NCBI RefSeq assembly: GCF_000807775.2 | Contig: NZ_CP047385.1 | Location: forward strand, 2,232,001-2,296,000 | Source: Pandoraea fibrosis | Lineage (GTDB): Bacteria; Pseudomonadota; Gammaproteobacteria; Burkholderiales; Burkholderiaceae | Direction: 5' to 3' | Length of the DNA stretch: 64,000 bases | Program-made: the position numbers and the translations under genes | The notes under the pieces: model-generated | Databases searched by the model: none | Told to the model about the DNA's origin: nothing | The model's input: the letters and a program-made list of their open reading frames with translations, nothing else | Shown here: piece by piece, positions 35,731-44,077 of the stretch | Numbering within the stretch: the stretch's first letter is position 1 | Layout of the letters: each line of letters opens with the position of its first letter

Positions 35731-36984
35731 TCAGGTCACCGTGCCGCGACGATGAAATTCGGGCTTGTCCCACGCGCCCGTGGCCAGCACCTCGCGCAGA
35801 ATTTCGACGGAATCCCAGACATCGGCAAAGCTCGTGTACAGCGGCGTCATACCGAAGCGCATGATGCGCGGCTCGCGATAGTCACCGATGACACCTCGTG
35901 CAATCAGCGCCTGAATCACGGCAAACCCCTCCGGATGCTCGAAGCTCACCTGCGAACCTCGCGCGGCATGATCGCGCGGCGTCACCAGCGTGAGCGGGAA
36001 TTCGGCGCAACGCTCTTCGACCAGCTTGATGAACAGATCCGTCAGCGCCAGCGACTTGCTGCGCAGGGCTTCCATCGACGTCTGCGCGAAGATGTCCAGA
36101 CCGCATTGCACAAGCGAGAGCGAGACGATCGGTTGCGTGCCGCACAGGTAGCGTCCGATGCCATTGTCCGGCGTGTAGTCCGGATGCATGGCGAACGGCG
36201 TGCGATGGCCCCACCAGCCCGACAACGGCTGCCAGAACTCGTCCTGATGTGACTTGTTGACCCACACGAAGGCCGGTGCACCCGGGCCGCCGTTCAGATA
36301 CTTATATGTGCAGCCCACCGCGTAGTCGGCCTTGGCACCGTTCAGATCGACGGGCACGGCGCCCGCCGAATGGCAAAGGTCCCACACCGCCAGTGCTCCC
36401 GCGGCATGAATCTCTGCCGTGCGTGCGGCCATGTCGTACATCGCGCCGCTGCGGTAGTTCACGTGCGTGAGCAGCACCACAGCGACATCGTCGCGCAGCG
36501 CGTTCGGCAGGTCTTCCGGCGCATCGATCAGACGCAACGAGTAGCCGTCGTCGAGCAAGCGCGTGAGGCCCTGCACGATGTAGAGGTCGGTCGGGAAGTT
36601 GCTGCGCTCGGAGACGATCACCTTGCGTTGCGGTGCTCGCGTGCGCTGCATGTCGAGGGCGGCAGCCATCACCTTGAAGAGGTTGCTCGACGTGGTGTCG
36701 GTCACCACGACTTCGCCTTGACCGGCACCGATGATCGGAGCGAGGGCGTCGCCGAGCTTGCGCGGCAGCGCAAACCAGTCGGCGTCGTTCCAGCTACGGA
36801 TGAGATCCCGGCCCCATTCGGCGGTAATCACTTCCTGAGCGCGCTTGGCCGACGCCAGCGGGCGGGCACCCAGCGAGTTTCCGTCGAGATAGATCACGTC
36901 GGGCGGCAGATCGAATTGTGCGCGCAGCGGGGCGAGCGGATCGGCCGCATCGAGGGCCAGGCAATCGTTGCGAGAAGACGTCAT
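35731..36984 (-). CDS. kynU: Kynureninase
   Basis: A PLP enzyme that cuts kynurenine to anthranilate and alanine. The 417 residues include '[13 protein letters not shown]', '[14 protein letters not shown]', '[12 protein letters not shown]', '[17 protein letters not shown]', and the PLP-lysine in '[16 protein letters not shown]'. It is the middle gene of kynBUA, with 16 bp to kynA and about 69 bp from kynB. Confidence 0.97.
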   Translation of the reverse strand: MTSSRNDCLALDAADPLAPLRAQFDLPPDVIYLDGNSLGARPLASAKRAQEVITAEWGRDLIRSWNDADWFALPRKLGDALAPIIGAGQGEVVVTDTTSSNLFKVMAAALDMQRTRAPQRKVIVSERSNFPTDLYIVQGLTRLLDDGYSLRLIDAPEDLPNALRDDVAVVLLTHVNYRSGAMYDMAARTAEIHAAGALAVWDLCHSAGAVPVDLNGAKADYAVGCTYKYLNGGPGAPAFVWVNKSHQDEFWQPLSGWWGHRTPFAMHPDYTPDNGIGRYLCGTQPIVSLSLVQCGLDIFAQTSMEALRSKSLALTDLFIKLVEERCAEFPLTLVTPRDHAARGSQVSFEHPEGFAVIQALIARGVIGDYREPRIMRFGMTPLYTSFADVWDSVEILREVLATGAWDKPEFHRRGTVT

Positions 36985-37053
36985 GGTTTGCGTTTTATGA
37001 GTGAATGCAATGAAAAAAATCGTTTGCCGTGAGGCCGACGCGGGCTGTCCCGT

Positions 37054-37731
37054 TCAGAGGGAGCGCAGCACGGCGCGGACCGGGCTTGCGTCGAGCCGCA
37101 TGAACTTCAGCGGCAACGCAATGAGTTCGTAATCGGCCGGGAGAATCGCGTCGAGCACCAGCCCTTCGAGAATGGCCATGCGATGCGCGCGAATGCGGTG
37201 GTGCGCGTCCATCGTCTTGCTTTCCTGCGGATCGAGCGACGGCGTGTCGATGCCCACCAGCTTCACGCCATGCGACGCGAGCAGATCGATAGTCTCTGGC
37301 GCTACCGCGCAAAACGCGCTATCCCAACGAGCCAACGGCGCCCGCTCATACGTGCGCAACAGCACACGCGGCGGCACATCGCTCAGGTGCGGCGCCACCA
37401 TCTCGGGGGTGACGACCGGAGAGGCGCCAAGACAATGAATCACCCGGCACGGTCCCAGATACGTATCCAGCGAGACCTCGCCAATGAAGGCGCCATCGTC
37501 GTCGTAATGACGCGGGGCATCCGCATGAGCCCCCGTGTGAGGCGACAACGTGATGCGCCCGACATTGACCGGACAACCCGGCCCGATCTGCCAAACCGCT
37601 TCTTCCGAGAACGGTGTGTCACCTGGCCAGACGGGCGTGTTGCTGGAGAGTGGGGCGCTGATATCCCAAACGCGGCGCTCGTTGCGCGCGTCGGCTGGGT
37701 GATGGCTGGGTGCGGTCATGGACGTGCGCAT
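37054..37731 (-). CDS. kynB: Kynurenine formamidase (arylformamidase)
   Basis: A metal-dependent cyclase-family enzyme that turns N-formylkynurenine into kynurenine and formate. The 225 residues carry '[19 protein letters not shown]' and the metal motif '[18 protein letters not shown]'. '[25 protein letters not shown]' is also typical. The start is 37731 or 37719; neither has a clear ribosome-binding site. First gene of kynBUA; two inverted repeats lie 105-165 bp upstream. Confidence 0.96.
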   Translation of the reverse strand: MRTSMTAPSHHPADARNERRVWDISAPLSSNTPVWPGDTPFSEEAVWQIGPGCPVNVGRITLSPHTGAHADAPRHYDDDGAFIGEVSLDTYLGPCRVIHCLGASPVVTPEMVAPHLSDVPPRVLLRTYERAPLARWDSAFCAVAPETIDLLASHGVKLVGIDTPSLDPQESKTMDAHHRIRAHRMAILEGLVLDAILPADYELIALPLKFMRLDASPVRAVLRSL

Positions 37732-37836
37732 TAGCGGGAATCGATATGCGCATCTTAGAAGAATTCGCGTTGCAAGTGCTTGCGTATTCGCCGATCGCGA
37801 TCCGTGAAATTGATAGTGGAAATGCGATTTTTGTGA

Positions 37837-37893
37837 ATTGTCGATAGAAAATTCGACAATATGGCAAAGGGGTCGAATTTTTGACGATTCGAC
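37837..37893 (-). promoter_or_regulatory. Two inverted repeats with 8-bp spacers upstream of kynBUA
   Basis: ATTGTCGA-N8-TCGACAAT (37837-37860) and GTCGAAT-N8-ATTCGAC (37872-37893). Both share a TCGA core and equal spacing, and lie 105-165 bp before kynB in a clearly AT-rich stretch. Kyn operons of relatives are controlled by the Lrp-type KynR; no such gene is in the window, so the binding factor is unknown. Confidence 0.6.
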
Positions 37894-37945
37894 GCGCGAC
37901 GTGATTCGTGTTTTCGGACACGTCCGTGCGCGAAGCGGAAACGGC

Positions 37946-38404
37946 CTAACGAGGGAGTTGGGTTCCCTGCGCCATCTCGTCGATCAGGCGGCGCAACGTG
38001 TCTTTGAGGAGGGTGGATTGTTCGGCACCGAAGCGCGCGAGCACCCCGGCTTCGTGCCGGCGTGCGCTGGCGAGCAACGGCGCCACGCGTTCGCGGCCCG
38101 CGTCGGTGAGCGAGACAAGCGACTGGCGGCGATCCGTTGTGCTCTCGCCGCGCACGACGTCGCCGGTCGCTTCCAGCCGGTCGACAACCTTGGTGAGCGT
38201 CGGCTGCTTGGCAAGCACGATGTCGGCGAGTTGATTGATGGTGCGCGCCCTGCCATCGGAAAGCGTGGCAAGGACTCGCCACTCAGACACACCGAGGCCC
38301 GCTGCTGCCACTTCGCGATGAAACTCATCGGAGACCAGCGTGCTCGCACGAGCGAGCAGATACGCCAGATAGTCGTCGACGAACGGCGCTCCGGCGGCTG
38401 ACAT
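37946..38404 (-). CDS. MarR-family regulator of the flavin reductase / NicX-like unit
   Basis: A 152-residue MarR regulator: '[68 protein letters not shown]' (motif summary) shows the winged helix and the beta-wing '[10 protein letters not shown]'. It starts 6 bp after the flavin reductase stop and so is in its operon. NicR and PicR, which control nicotinate and picolinate breakdown, are also MarR proteins. The palindrome at 38973-38986 is its likely site. Confidence 0.92.
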   Translation of the reverse strand: MSAAGAPFVDDYLAYLLARASTLVSDEFHREVAAAGLGVSEWRVLATLSDGRARTINQLADIVLAKQPTLTKVVDRLEATGDVVRGESTTDRRQSLVSLTDAGRERVAPLLASARRHEAGVLARFGAEQSTLLKDTLRRLIDEMAQGTQLPR

Positions 38405-38410
38405 GGGACT

Positions 38411-38929
38411 TTAACCGAGAGATTGCGGCTTGTGGAAGCCGCCGGCGTGGAAGATCAGCGGCATGCGATCGGCAACGTTCGCATGAACGCCGCAACGCTC
38501 GACCTCGCCGACGAAGATGACGTGGTCGCCTTCGTCATAACGGCTGCGGTTATGACACTCAAACCAGGCCAGCGCCCCGTCCAGCACCGGGGTGCCCGAC
38601 GCCGACAACGTATAAGGTACGCCCGCAAAACGGTCACCCTTCACCGTGGCGAATCGCTTGCAGATGTCAAGCTGATCGGCCGCCAGTACATTCACGGCAT
38701 AGTGGGAGTTTTCGCGGAAGACGGGCATGCTGCCCGCGCGCGTGGCGAGACTCCACAAGATGAGCGGCGGCGTGAGCGACACCGAGTTGAACGAACTGGC
38801 GGTAATACCGATGAGCGAACCGTCGTCGGCGCGCGTGGTGATGACTGTCACCCCGGTCGCAAACTGACCGAGCGCATGACGAAAGGCTGCGCTGTCGAAA
38901 TCTGGCACTGCGGCGCGTTTGGCGTTCAC
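38411..38929 (-). CDS. Flavin reductase (NAD(P)H:FMN/FAD oxidoreductase, HpaC type)
   Basis: A 172-residue flavin reductase. Family motifs are 'FRHALGQFATGVTVITTR', 'GITASSFNSVSLTPPLILWSL', 'YAVNVLAADQ', and 'DHVIFVGEVERC'. Such enzymes supply reduced flavin to a partner monooxygenase. The divergent operon holds an acyl-CoA-dehydrogenase-fold flavoprotein without the normal catalytic Glu, which is the most likely partner. First gene of a two-gene unit with marR. Confidence 0.94.
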   Translation of the reverse strand: MNAKRAAVPDFDSAAFRHALGQFATGVTVITTRADDGSLIGITASSFNSVSLTPPLILWSLATRAGSMPVFRENSHYAVNVLAADQLDICKRFATVKGDRFAGVPYTLSASGTPVLDGALAWFECHNRSRYDEGDHVIFVGEVERCGVHANVADRMPLIFHAGGFHKPQSLG

Positions 38930-38972
38930 TGTCCCTGCACTCCCGTCCGGCTAATTTGATCGGGTTGATTTG

Positions 38973-38986
38973 TATGAATATTCATA
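38973..38986. promoter_or_regulatory. Perfect palindrome between the divergent catabolic arms
   Basis: TATGAATATTCATA, a perfect 14-bp palindrome in an AT-rich patch 43 bp before the flavin reductase start and 106 bp before the NicX-like gene. A -10-like TATACT (38985-38990) overlaps its right end. Size and place fit a MarR dimer site controlling both arms. Confidence 0.68.
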
Positions 38987-39092
38987 TACTATGGCACGAA
39001 CAACAGATCGACAAGACGCATGACGGCCAGCAGCGTGCCACGGGGCGAAGCAGCCCCCGGCGGGCGAGAGGGTCAGACGCTCAGGAGACGAT

Positions 39093-40142
39093 ATGCTGAT
39101 CGAGCGAATCGAGCATAAGTGGATCGAGGTATTTGCCGAGACCTTGCGGCGCTGCGACATACGACCCGGTGATGTGGTGGCGATTGTAGCCGAAACGCAA
39201 TCCCGGCCTGTCAACGTGGAATTAGCACAGCTTGCGGCGGAATCGCTTGGCGCCAAGCCTTTCCGGCTGATTGTGCCGAGTCCGCGCGTGAGTGCCCCGG
39301 TGCCGGTGCGCTCGACGGGCGCCAGCGACGCACTGGGGCAACTGGCCCCGGTCGTGGCGGCGCTACGGGCCGCAACGCTGGTCGTCGACTGCACCGTAGA
39401 AGGGTTGCTGCATGCGCCCGAACTGCCCGACATTCTGGGCGGCGGCGCGCGCGTGTTGATGGTCTCCAACGAACATCCCGAAATTCTGGAACGCTGCGCA
39501 ACCGACCCGGCGCTCGAGCCGAAGGTGCGTGCGGCGATCAAGCGTTTGCGCGGTTCGGCACAAATGCATGTCACCTCCGCCGCTGGCACCGATCTGCGCA
39601 TCGGGCTGCGTGACGCGCGCGTGGGCGGTGTCTGGGGTTGGTGCGCCAAACCGGGACAGGTGGCCCACTGGCCGGGCGGTCTGGCGTTGGCGTTCCCCGC
39701 TGCGCACAGTGTGAACGGCCGACTCGTGCTCGCGCCGGGGGACATCAATCTGACGTTCAAACAATACCTGCGCGATCGTATCGAACTCACGGTCGAGGAC
39801 GACTATGTCGTCGCTATCGACGGTGAAGGCGTCGACGTCGATCTCATGCGCGAGTACTTCGCGGCGTGGGGCGATCGCGAAGCCTACGCCGTCTCGCACG
39901 TTGGCTTCGGTCTGAACCCGCGTGCGCGTTGGGATGCACTCGCCTGCTACGACAAGCGCGATTGCAACGGTACGGAGCAGCGCGCGTTCGCGGGCAATTT
40001 CCTGTATTCGACGGGCGCGAACGAAGTGGCGGGACGTCACACGCTCGGTCACTTCGACTTGCCATTGCGCCGTTGCACCATCGCGCTCGATGGCGATGTG
40101 GTCGTGCGCGATGGTCAACTGCAAGGCGAGTTCGCATCATGA
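39093..40142 (+). CDS. NicX-like 2,5-dihydroxypyridine dioxygenase family protein
   Basis: A 349-residue protein of the M29-peptidase-like fold that includes NicX, the Fe(II) enzyme that opens 2,5-dihydroxypyridine. NicX is about 350 residues and, as I recall, binds iron with His265, His318 and Asp320. Here H269 ('SHVGFGLNPRARW'), H320 and D322 ('GRHTLGHFDLP') keep the same spacing. AGGAG lies 5 nt before the start. The next gene overlaps by ATGA. Nicotinate genes nicC, nicF and nicE are not nearby, so the substrate may differ. An aminopeptidase role is less likely given the context. Confidence 0.82.
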   Translation: MLIERIEHKWIEVFAETLRRCDIRPGDVVAIVAETQSRPVNVELAQLAAESLGAKPFRLIVPSPRVSAPVPVRSTGASDALGQLAPVVAALRAATLVVDCTVEGLLHAPELPDILGGGARVLMVSNEHPEILERCATDPALEPKVRAAIKRLRGSAQMHVTSAAGTDLRIGLRDARVGGVWGWCAKPGQVAHWPGGLALAFPAAHSVNGRLVLAPGDINLTFKQYLRDRIELTVEDDYVVAIDGEGVDVDLMREYFAAWGDREAYAVSHVGFGLNPRARWDALACYDKRDCNGTEQRAFAGNFLYSTGANEVAGRHTLGHFDLPLRRCTIALDGDVVVRDGQLQGEFAS

Positions 40143-40945
40143 CGCTTCCCGTACCCGCCTGTCGCATGGCGGGCGACGGCCCGCTCACGCTGGTGCTGCT
40201 GCACGGCATTGGTGGCAACCAGCATGTCTGGCCCGCGCAATTCGAGACTTTCGTGACGGCGGGCTATCGCGTGGTGGCCTGGGACATGCCCGGTTACGGC
40301 GAGAGCGCCATGCCTGCCGAGCCGACCATGGCGTCGCTGGCCGACAGTCTGCGGGCGCTGCTCGACGCATTGGGGCCATCGCGCTCGTCGCGATTCGTGC
40401 TCGTCGGTCACAGCATGGGTGGCATGGTCGCGCAGGAGCTGATGGCGCGCGGCGAGCCGTTCACGCGCGATATCGCGGCGCTCGTGTTGTGCGGCACGTC
40501 CCCCGCATTCGGCAAGCCGGATGGCGACTTTCAACGTGAATTCGTGCGTCAGCGCACTGCGCCGTTAGACGCCGGTAAAACGCTGCGCGAGATGGCGCAA
40601 GCGATCGTGCCGGGCATGCTCGGTGAGCCGGATGCCGCCACGCGTGCGAGTGCGCAGGCGCTGGCCGTCGACGCGATGGGCGCGCTCACGCCCGACGCAT
40701 ACCGCGCCGCGCTGCAAGCGCTCGTGGGCTTCGAGCAACGTGCTGCGCTTGCACGTCTCGCCGTGCCGGTGTTGCTGATCGCCGGCGAGCACGACACCAA
40801 TGCGCCACCGAGAGTCATGGCGCGCATGGCCGAGTCCATTGCACAGGCGCGCTATGTCTGCCTGCCCGGCGCCGGACACCTCATGAATCTGACGCACCCG
40901 GCGGCCTTCGACGCCGAGGTGCGCGCTTTCCTCGCAACACTCTAG
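40139..40945 (+). CDS. Alpha/beta hydrolase (NicD/ring-cleavage product hydrolase-like)
   Basis: A 268-residue hydrolase. 'LVLLHGIGGNQHVW' forms the oxyanion loop; the catalytic triad is S92 in 'LVGHSMGGM', D219 in 'LLIAGEHDTNAPP', and H247 in 'LPGAGHLMNLTHP'. Its start overlaps the stop of the NicX-like gene (ATGA). In nicotinate breakdown the matching enzyme NicD removes formate from N-formylmaleamate, so a similar role after ring opening fits. Specificity cannot be read from sequence. Confidence 0.88.
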   Translation: MTLPVPACRMAGDGPLTLVLLHGIGGNQHVWPAQFETFVTAGYRVVAWDMPGYGESAMPAEPTMASLADSLRALLDALGPSRSSRFVLVGHSMGGMVAQELMARGEPFTRDIAALVLCGTSPAFGKPDGDFQREFVRQRTAPLDAGKTLREMAQAIVPGMLGEPDAATRASAQALAVDAMGALTPDAYRAALQALVGFEQRAALARLAVPVLLIAGEHDTNAPPRVMARMAESIAQARYVCLPGAGHLMNLTHPAAFDAEVRAFLATL

Positions 40946-40954
40946 GAGACTACC

Positions 40955-42199
40955 GTGGCCTATCAGCCCCCTTCGATCGTCGGCGAGCATTACCCGTTCA
41001 CGGACAAGCAACGGCGTTTGCTGGCGCTGGCCGAACAGGTGGGGCGCGAGTCGCTCGCGCCACGCGCCGCCCGCTGGGATCGTGAAGCGTCGTTCCCGTT
41101 CGAGAACTACGACGACATGCGCGCCGCCGGCTTGCTGAAGTTGTGCATTCCCGAATCGGACGGTGGCCTGGGCGCCGATTTCGCCACGTACATGATGGTC
41201 TCCGCCGAGCTGGGCCGCCACTGCGGTGCTACGGCGCTCACATTCAATATGCATACGTGCTCGATGATGTGGACGGGCATTCTTGCCGACGATCTCGACA
41301 TGACTCCCGAGCAACGCACTGAGCATGCGGGCTATCGAAAGCATCACTTCTCGCGCGTCATTCAGGACGGCGCGATCTACGCGCAGCCGTTCTCCGAGGG
41401 CAGTGCGGCGGCGGCGGGCAAGGCACCGTTCGGTACGACCGCGACGAAGGTGGAGGGGGGCTGGAAGATCAACGGTCGCAAGATCTTTGCATCGCTCTCG
41501 GGCGCGGCGAACTACTACGGCGTGCTGTGCACCGAAGACAAGCCCGAGTTGTCGATGAAGGACACGTTCTACATCGCCGTGCCGGGCGACGCGCCGGGCG
41601 TGACCGTCACCGGCGACTGGGACCCGCTGGGCATGCGCGGTACGGTGTCGCGCACGTTGCTCTTCAAAGACGTGTTCGTTCCCGACGAACTGCAATTGAT
41701 GCCGCGTGGCGTCTACTATCAGGCCGCCAGCCGCTGGCCACACATGTTCATGACGCTCGCCCCGACGTATATGGGGATCGCGCAGGCCGCCTACGATTTC
41801 ACGGTGCGCTATCTGCGTGGCGAAGCCGACGGCATGGGCGCACCGGTCAAGCGTCGTATGTATCCGACCAAGCAGATTGCCGTTGCACAAATGCACATCA
41901 TGCTTGAGCAAACGCGCGCGCTGTTTTTGCGCGCCTTGCAGGACGGTCGTGCAGATCCAGGCAAGGAGGCGCGTCTGCGGGCGTATGCAGCGCAGTACAC
42001 GATCATGGAGAATGCGAACGAGTTGTGCCGTCTCGCCATCCGCACCTGCGGCGGGCAGTCGATGCTCAAGACGTTGCCGCTCGAACGTATGTATCGCGAT
42101 TCGCGTTGCGGCGCGCTGATGCTGCCGTGGACTGCGGAATTGTGCCTCGACCGTATTGGCCGCGAGGCGCTCTACGAACCGGGCGAGCGCGACGAGTAG
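40955..42199 (+). CDS. Acyl-CoA-dehydrogenase-fold flavoprotein, canonical catalytic Glu replaced
   Basis: A 414-residue protein with the full acyl-CoA dehydrogenase fold: 'GLLKLCIPESDGGLGAD', 'AQPFSEGSAAAAGKAPFGTTATKVEGGW', 'GWKINGRKIFASLSGAANYY', 'WDPLGMRGTVSRTLLFKDVFVP' and 'CGGQSMLKTLPLERMYRDSRCGALMLPWTAE'. At the place of the usual 'YEGT' with its catalytic Glu it has 'LPWT' (390-393). That is seen in fold members that act as flavin-dependent monooxygenases, though some true dehydrogenases carry the base elsewhere. GTG start with TAGGAG 7 nt upstream. Confidence 0.85.
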   Translation: MAYQPPSIVGEHYPFTDKQRRLLALAEQVGRESLAPRAARWDREASFPFENYDDMRAAGLLKLCIPESDGGLGADFATYMMVSAELGRHCGATALTFNMHTCSMMWTGILADDLDMTPEQRTEHAGYRKHHFSRVIQDGAIYAQPFSEGSAAAAGKAPFGTTATKVEGGWKINGRKIFASLSGAANYYGVLCTEDKPELSMKDTFYIAVPGDAPGVTVTGDWDPLGMRGTVSRTLLFKDVFVPDELQLMPRGVYYQAASRWPHMFMTLAPTYMGIAQAAYDFTVRYLRGEADGMGAPVKRRMYPTKQIAVAQMHIMLEQTRALFLRALQDGRADPGKEARLRAYAAQYTIMENANELCRLAIRTCGGQSMLKTLPLERMYRDSRCGALMLPWTAELCLDRIGREALYEPGERDE

Positions 42200-42283
42200 A
42201 AACAAGGTAAGCGACGTGAGTGGCACGCGGGCCCCGGTTCGCTGGACTCATGCGTTGTCGTCTCTCTTGTCACGGAGAACAAG

Positions 42284-43834
42284 TTGACGCCTTTTGTAGA
42301 AGCGCTTGCCCGTCATGCACGCGCCACGCCTGAGCGGCTGGCATTGCGTTGTGGCATTGGCGATGAATCGGAGCGGACCGACTACGCTGCGTTGTGGCGA
42401 CGCGTCGAGCGGGTGGGGGGGCATTTGCGCAGCACCTGGCGCATCGCACCGGGCGATCGCGTCGCCTGTCTCGGTCTGAATGACGAGTTGCAACTGGCGC
42501 TGCTGTTTGCCTGCGCCCGTGCCGGCGCCATTTTCCTGCCGCTCAATTTCCGTCTAGCCGTTCCCGAACTGGCCGCGATCGTGCGCCATGCGGGCGTGCG
42601 TGTGCTGTGGTTCGACGCTGTGCATCGCGACGCTGCGCGTCAGATCCGCGACTCGCTCGAACAGCACGCCATCACCGACCTGCCGCCGCCCGCCATTGCA
42701 CCGATCGAAGGACTGATCGCGGTGCCGTCGACAAAACCCGTCGACTATCCCGATGTCGCTGCCGATGCGCCTGTACTGCTCGCCTATACGTCCGGCACGA
42801 CGGGCGAACCCAAGGGCGCGCTGCATACGCAGGCCGGCTTGCTCGCCAATGCCGAAGCCAGTTGGTGGGCGCACGACATGCGTGCCGACGACCACATCCT
42901 GTCGACACTGCCGATGTTTCATGTCGGCGGCCTGTGTATTCAAACGCTGCCTGCGCTGTTGTGCGGGGCGAGCGTCACGCTGCATCCCCGTTTCGATCCG
43001 GCAGCGTGGCTGGCGGATGTCGCGAAGCACCGTCCGACGCTCTCTCTGATGGTGCCCGCGACGATGCGAGCGGTGCAACTGCATCCGGCGTGGTCGACGA
43101 CTGATCTGTCGTCGCTGCGCGGCGTGATGGCCGGCTCCAGCGTTGTGCCGATGTCCGCCATCGATGCATTCCACGCGCGTGGCATTCCGCTCGGGCAGGT
43201 GTATGGCGCGACGGAAACCGGTCCGGTATCGATTGCGCTGCGCTTTGGCGAAGCGAAAGCGTATCCCGGTGCGGTGGGCCGTGCGTGCCCGGGCGTGGAA
43301 GTGCGGCTGACGGATGTGAGCGGGCAGGACGTCGCGGCCGGTGAGGTCGGCGAGATTCTCGTGCGTGCACCGAATGTGATGCGCGAGTACTGGCGTGCGC
43401 CCGGACACGCCTCGTTCGAGGGCGGCTGGTTCCACTCCGGCGATCTGGCGCGCTTGCGTGAGGATGGGTGTTTCGAAGTCGTGGGCCGCAGCAAGGACAT
43501 GATCATCTCGGGGGGCGAGAACATCTACCCGGCGGAAATCGAGAATGCGCTGGTCGACTGCCCGGGGGTACTGGAGGCCGCTGTCGTTGGCGTGCCGGAC
43601 GAGCGATGGGGCGAGGTGCCGGTGGCGGTCATCGTACCGACGCCCTCGGCCGGTGCGACGTCTCAGACCGTGCTCGACTTCCTTGGCGAGCGCATCGCTC
43701 GCTTCAAATTGCCGCGACGCGTTGTGATTCTCGATGCGCTTCCCAAAAGCGCGCTTGGGAAAGTGCAAAAACCGATTCTCATTGGCTGGTTATCTGCGAC
43801 GCAGGAATTGCAAACGTCGACTGCAAGTCGGTAA
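42284..43834 (+). CDS. AMP-forming acyl-CoA ligase
   Basis: A 516-residue ANL-superfamily ligase. 'LLAYTSGTTGEPKGALHTQAGL' is the P-loop motif A3, 'GQVYGATETGP' is A5, 'WFHSGDLARLREDGCFEVVGRSKDMIISGGENIYPAEIE' (motifs A7-A8) follows, and the catalytic Lys is in 'LPKSALGKVQKPIL'. It activates a carboxylic acid to its CoA ester. The TTG start is chosen because CGGAG lies 6 nt upstream and the N-terminus matches the family. It ends the plus-strand arm, before a terminator. Confidence 0.92.
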   Translation: MTPFVEALARHARATPERLALRCGIGDESERTDYAALWRRVERVGGHLRSTWRIAPGDRVACLGLNDELQLALLFACARAGAIFLPLNFRLAVPELAAIVRHAGVRVLWFDAVHRDAARQIRDSLEQHAITDLPPPAIAPIEGLIAVPSTKPVDYPDVAADAPVLLAYTSGTTGEPKGALHTQAGLLANAEASWWAHDMRADDHILSTLPMFHVGGLCIQTLPALLCGASVTLHPRFDPAAWLADVAKHRPTLSLMVPATMRAVQLHPAWSTTDLSSLRGVMAGSSVVPMSAIDAFHARGIPLGQVYGATETGPVSIALRFGEAKAYPGAVGRACPGVEVRLTDVSGQDVAAGEVGEILVRAPNVMREYWRAPGHASFEGGWFHSGDLARLREDGCFEVVGRSKDMIISGGENIYPAEIENALVDCPGVLEAAVVGVPDERWGEVPVAVIVPTPSAGATSQTVLDFLGERIARFKLPRRVVILDALPKSALGKVQKPILIGWLSATQELQTSTASR

Positions 43835-43860
43835 TCAGAATATTTATTCAGTTTTTGCTT

Positions 43861-43904
43861 AAAAACGCCGAAGTCCTTGCTGTACAAGGGCTTCGGCGTT
43901 TTTT
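43861..43904 (+). terminator. Rho-independent terminator of the catabolic operon
   Basis: AAAACGCCGAAG-T-CCTTG / CAAGG-G-CTTCGGCGTTTT stem with one mismatch, 5-nt loop, and seven T. Confidence 0.93.
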
Positions 43905-44077
43905 TATGCTGACGTTCCGCGATGCATAAGGGAAAATCCCTATGCGTAACCGCTCGATTTGTTACCATCCGGTGAGAATCTCATTTTTTACTTTGGGAAT
44001 TGCATCGCAAGATAGCGCCCATGTCGTCATCGGCGGCTAGCCCGCTGATTTTTTTGCTTTCTTTTGTTTTCAAGACG

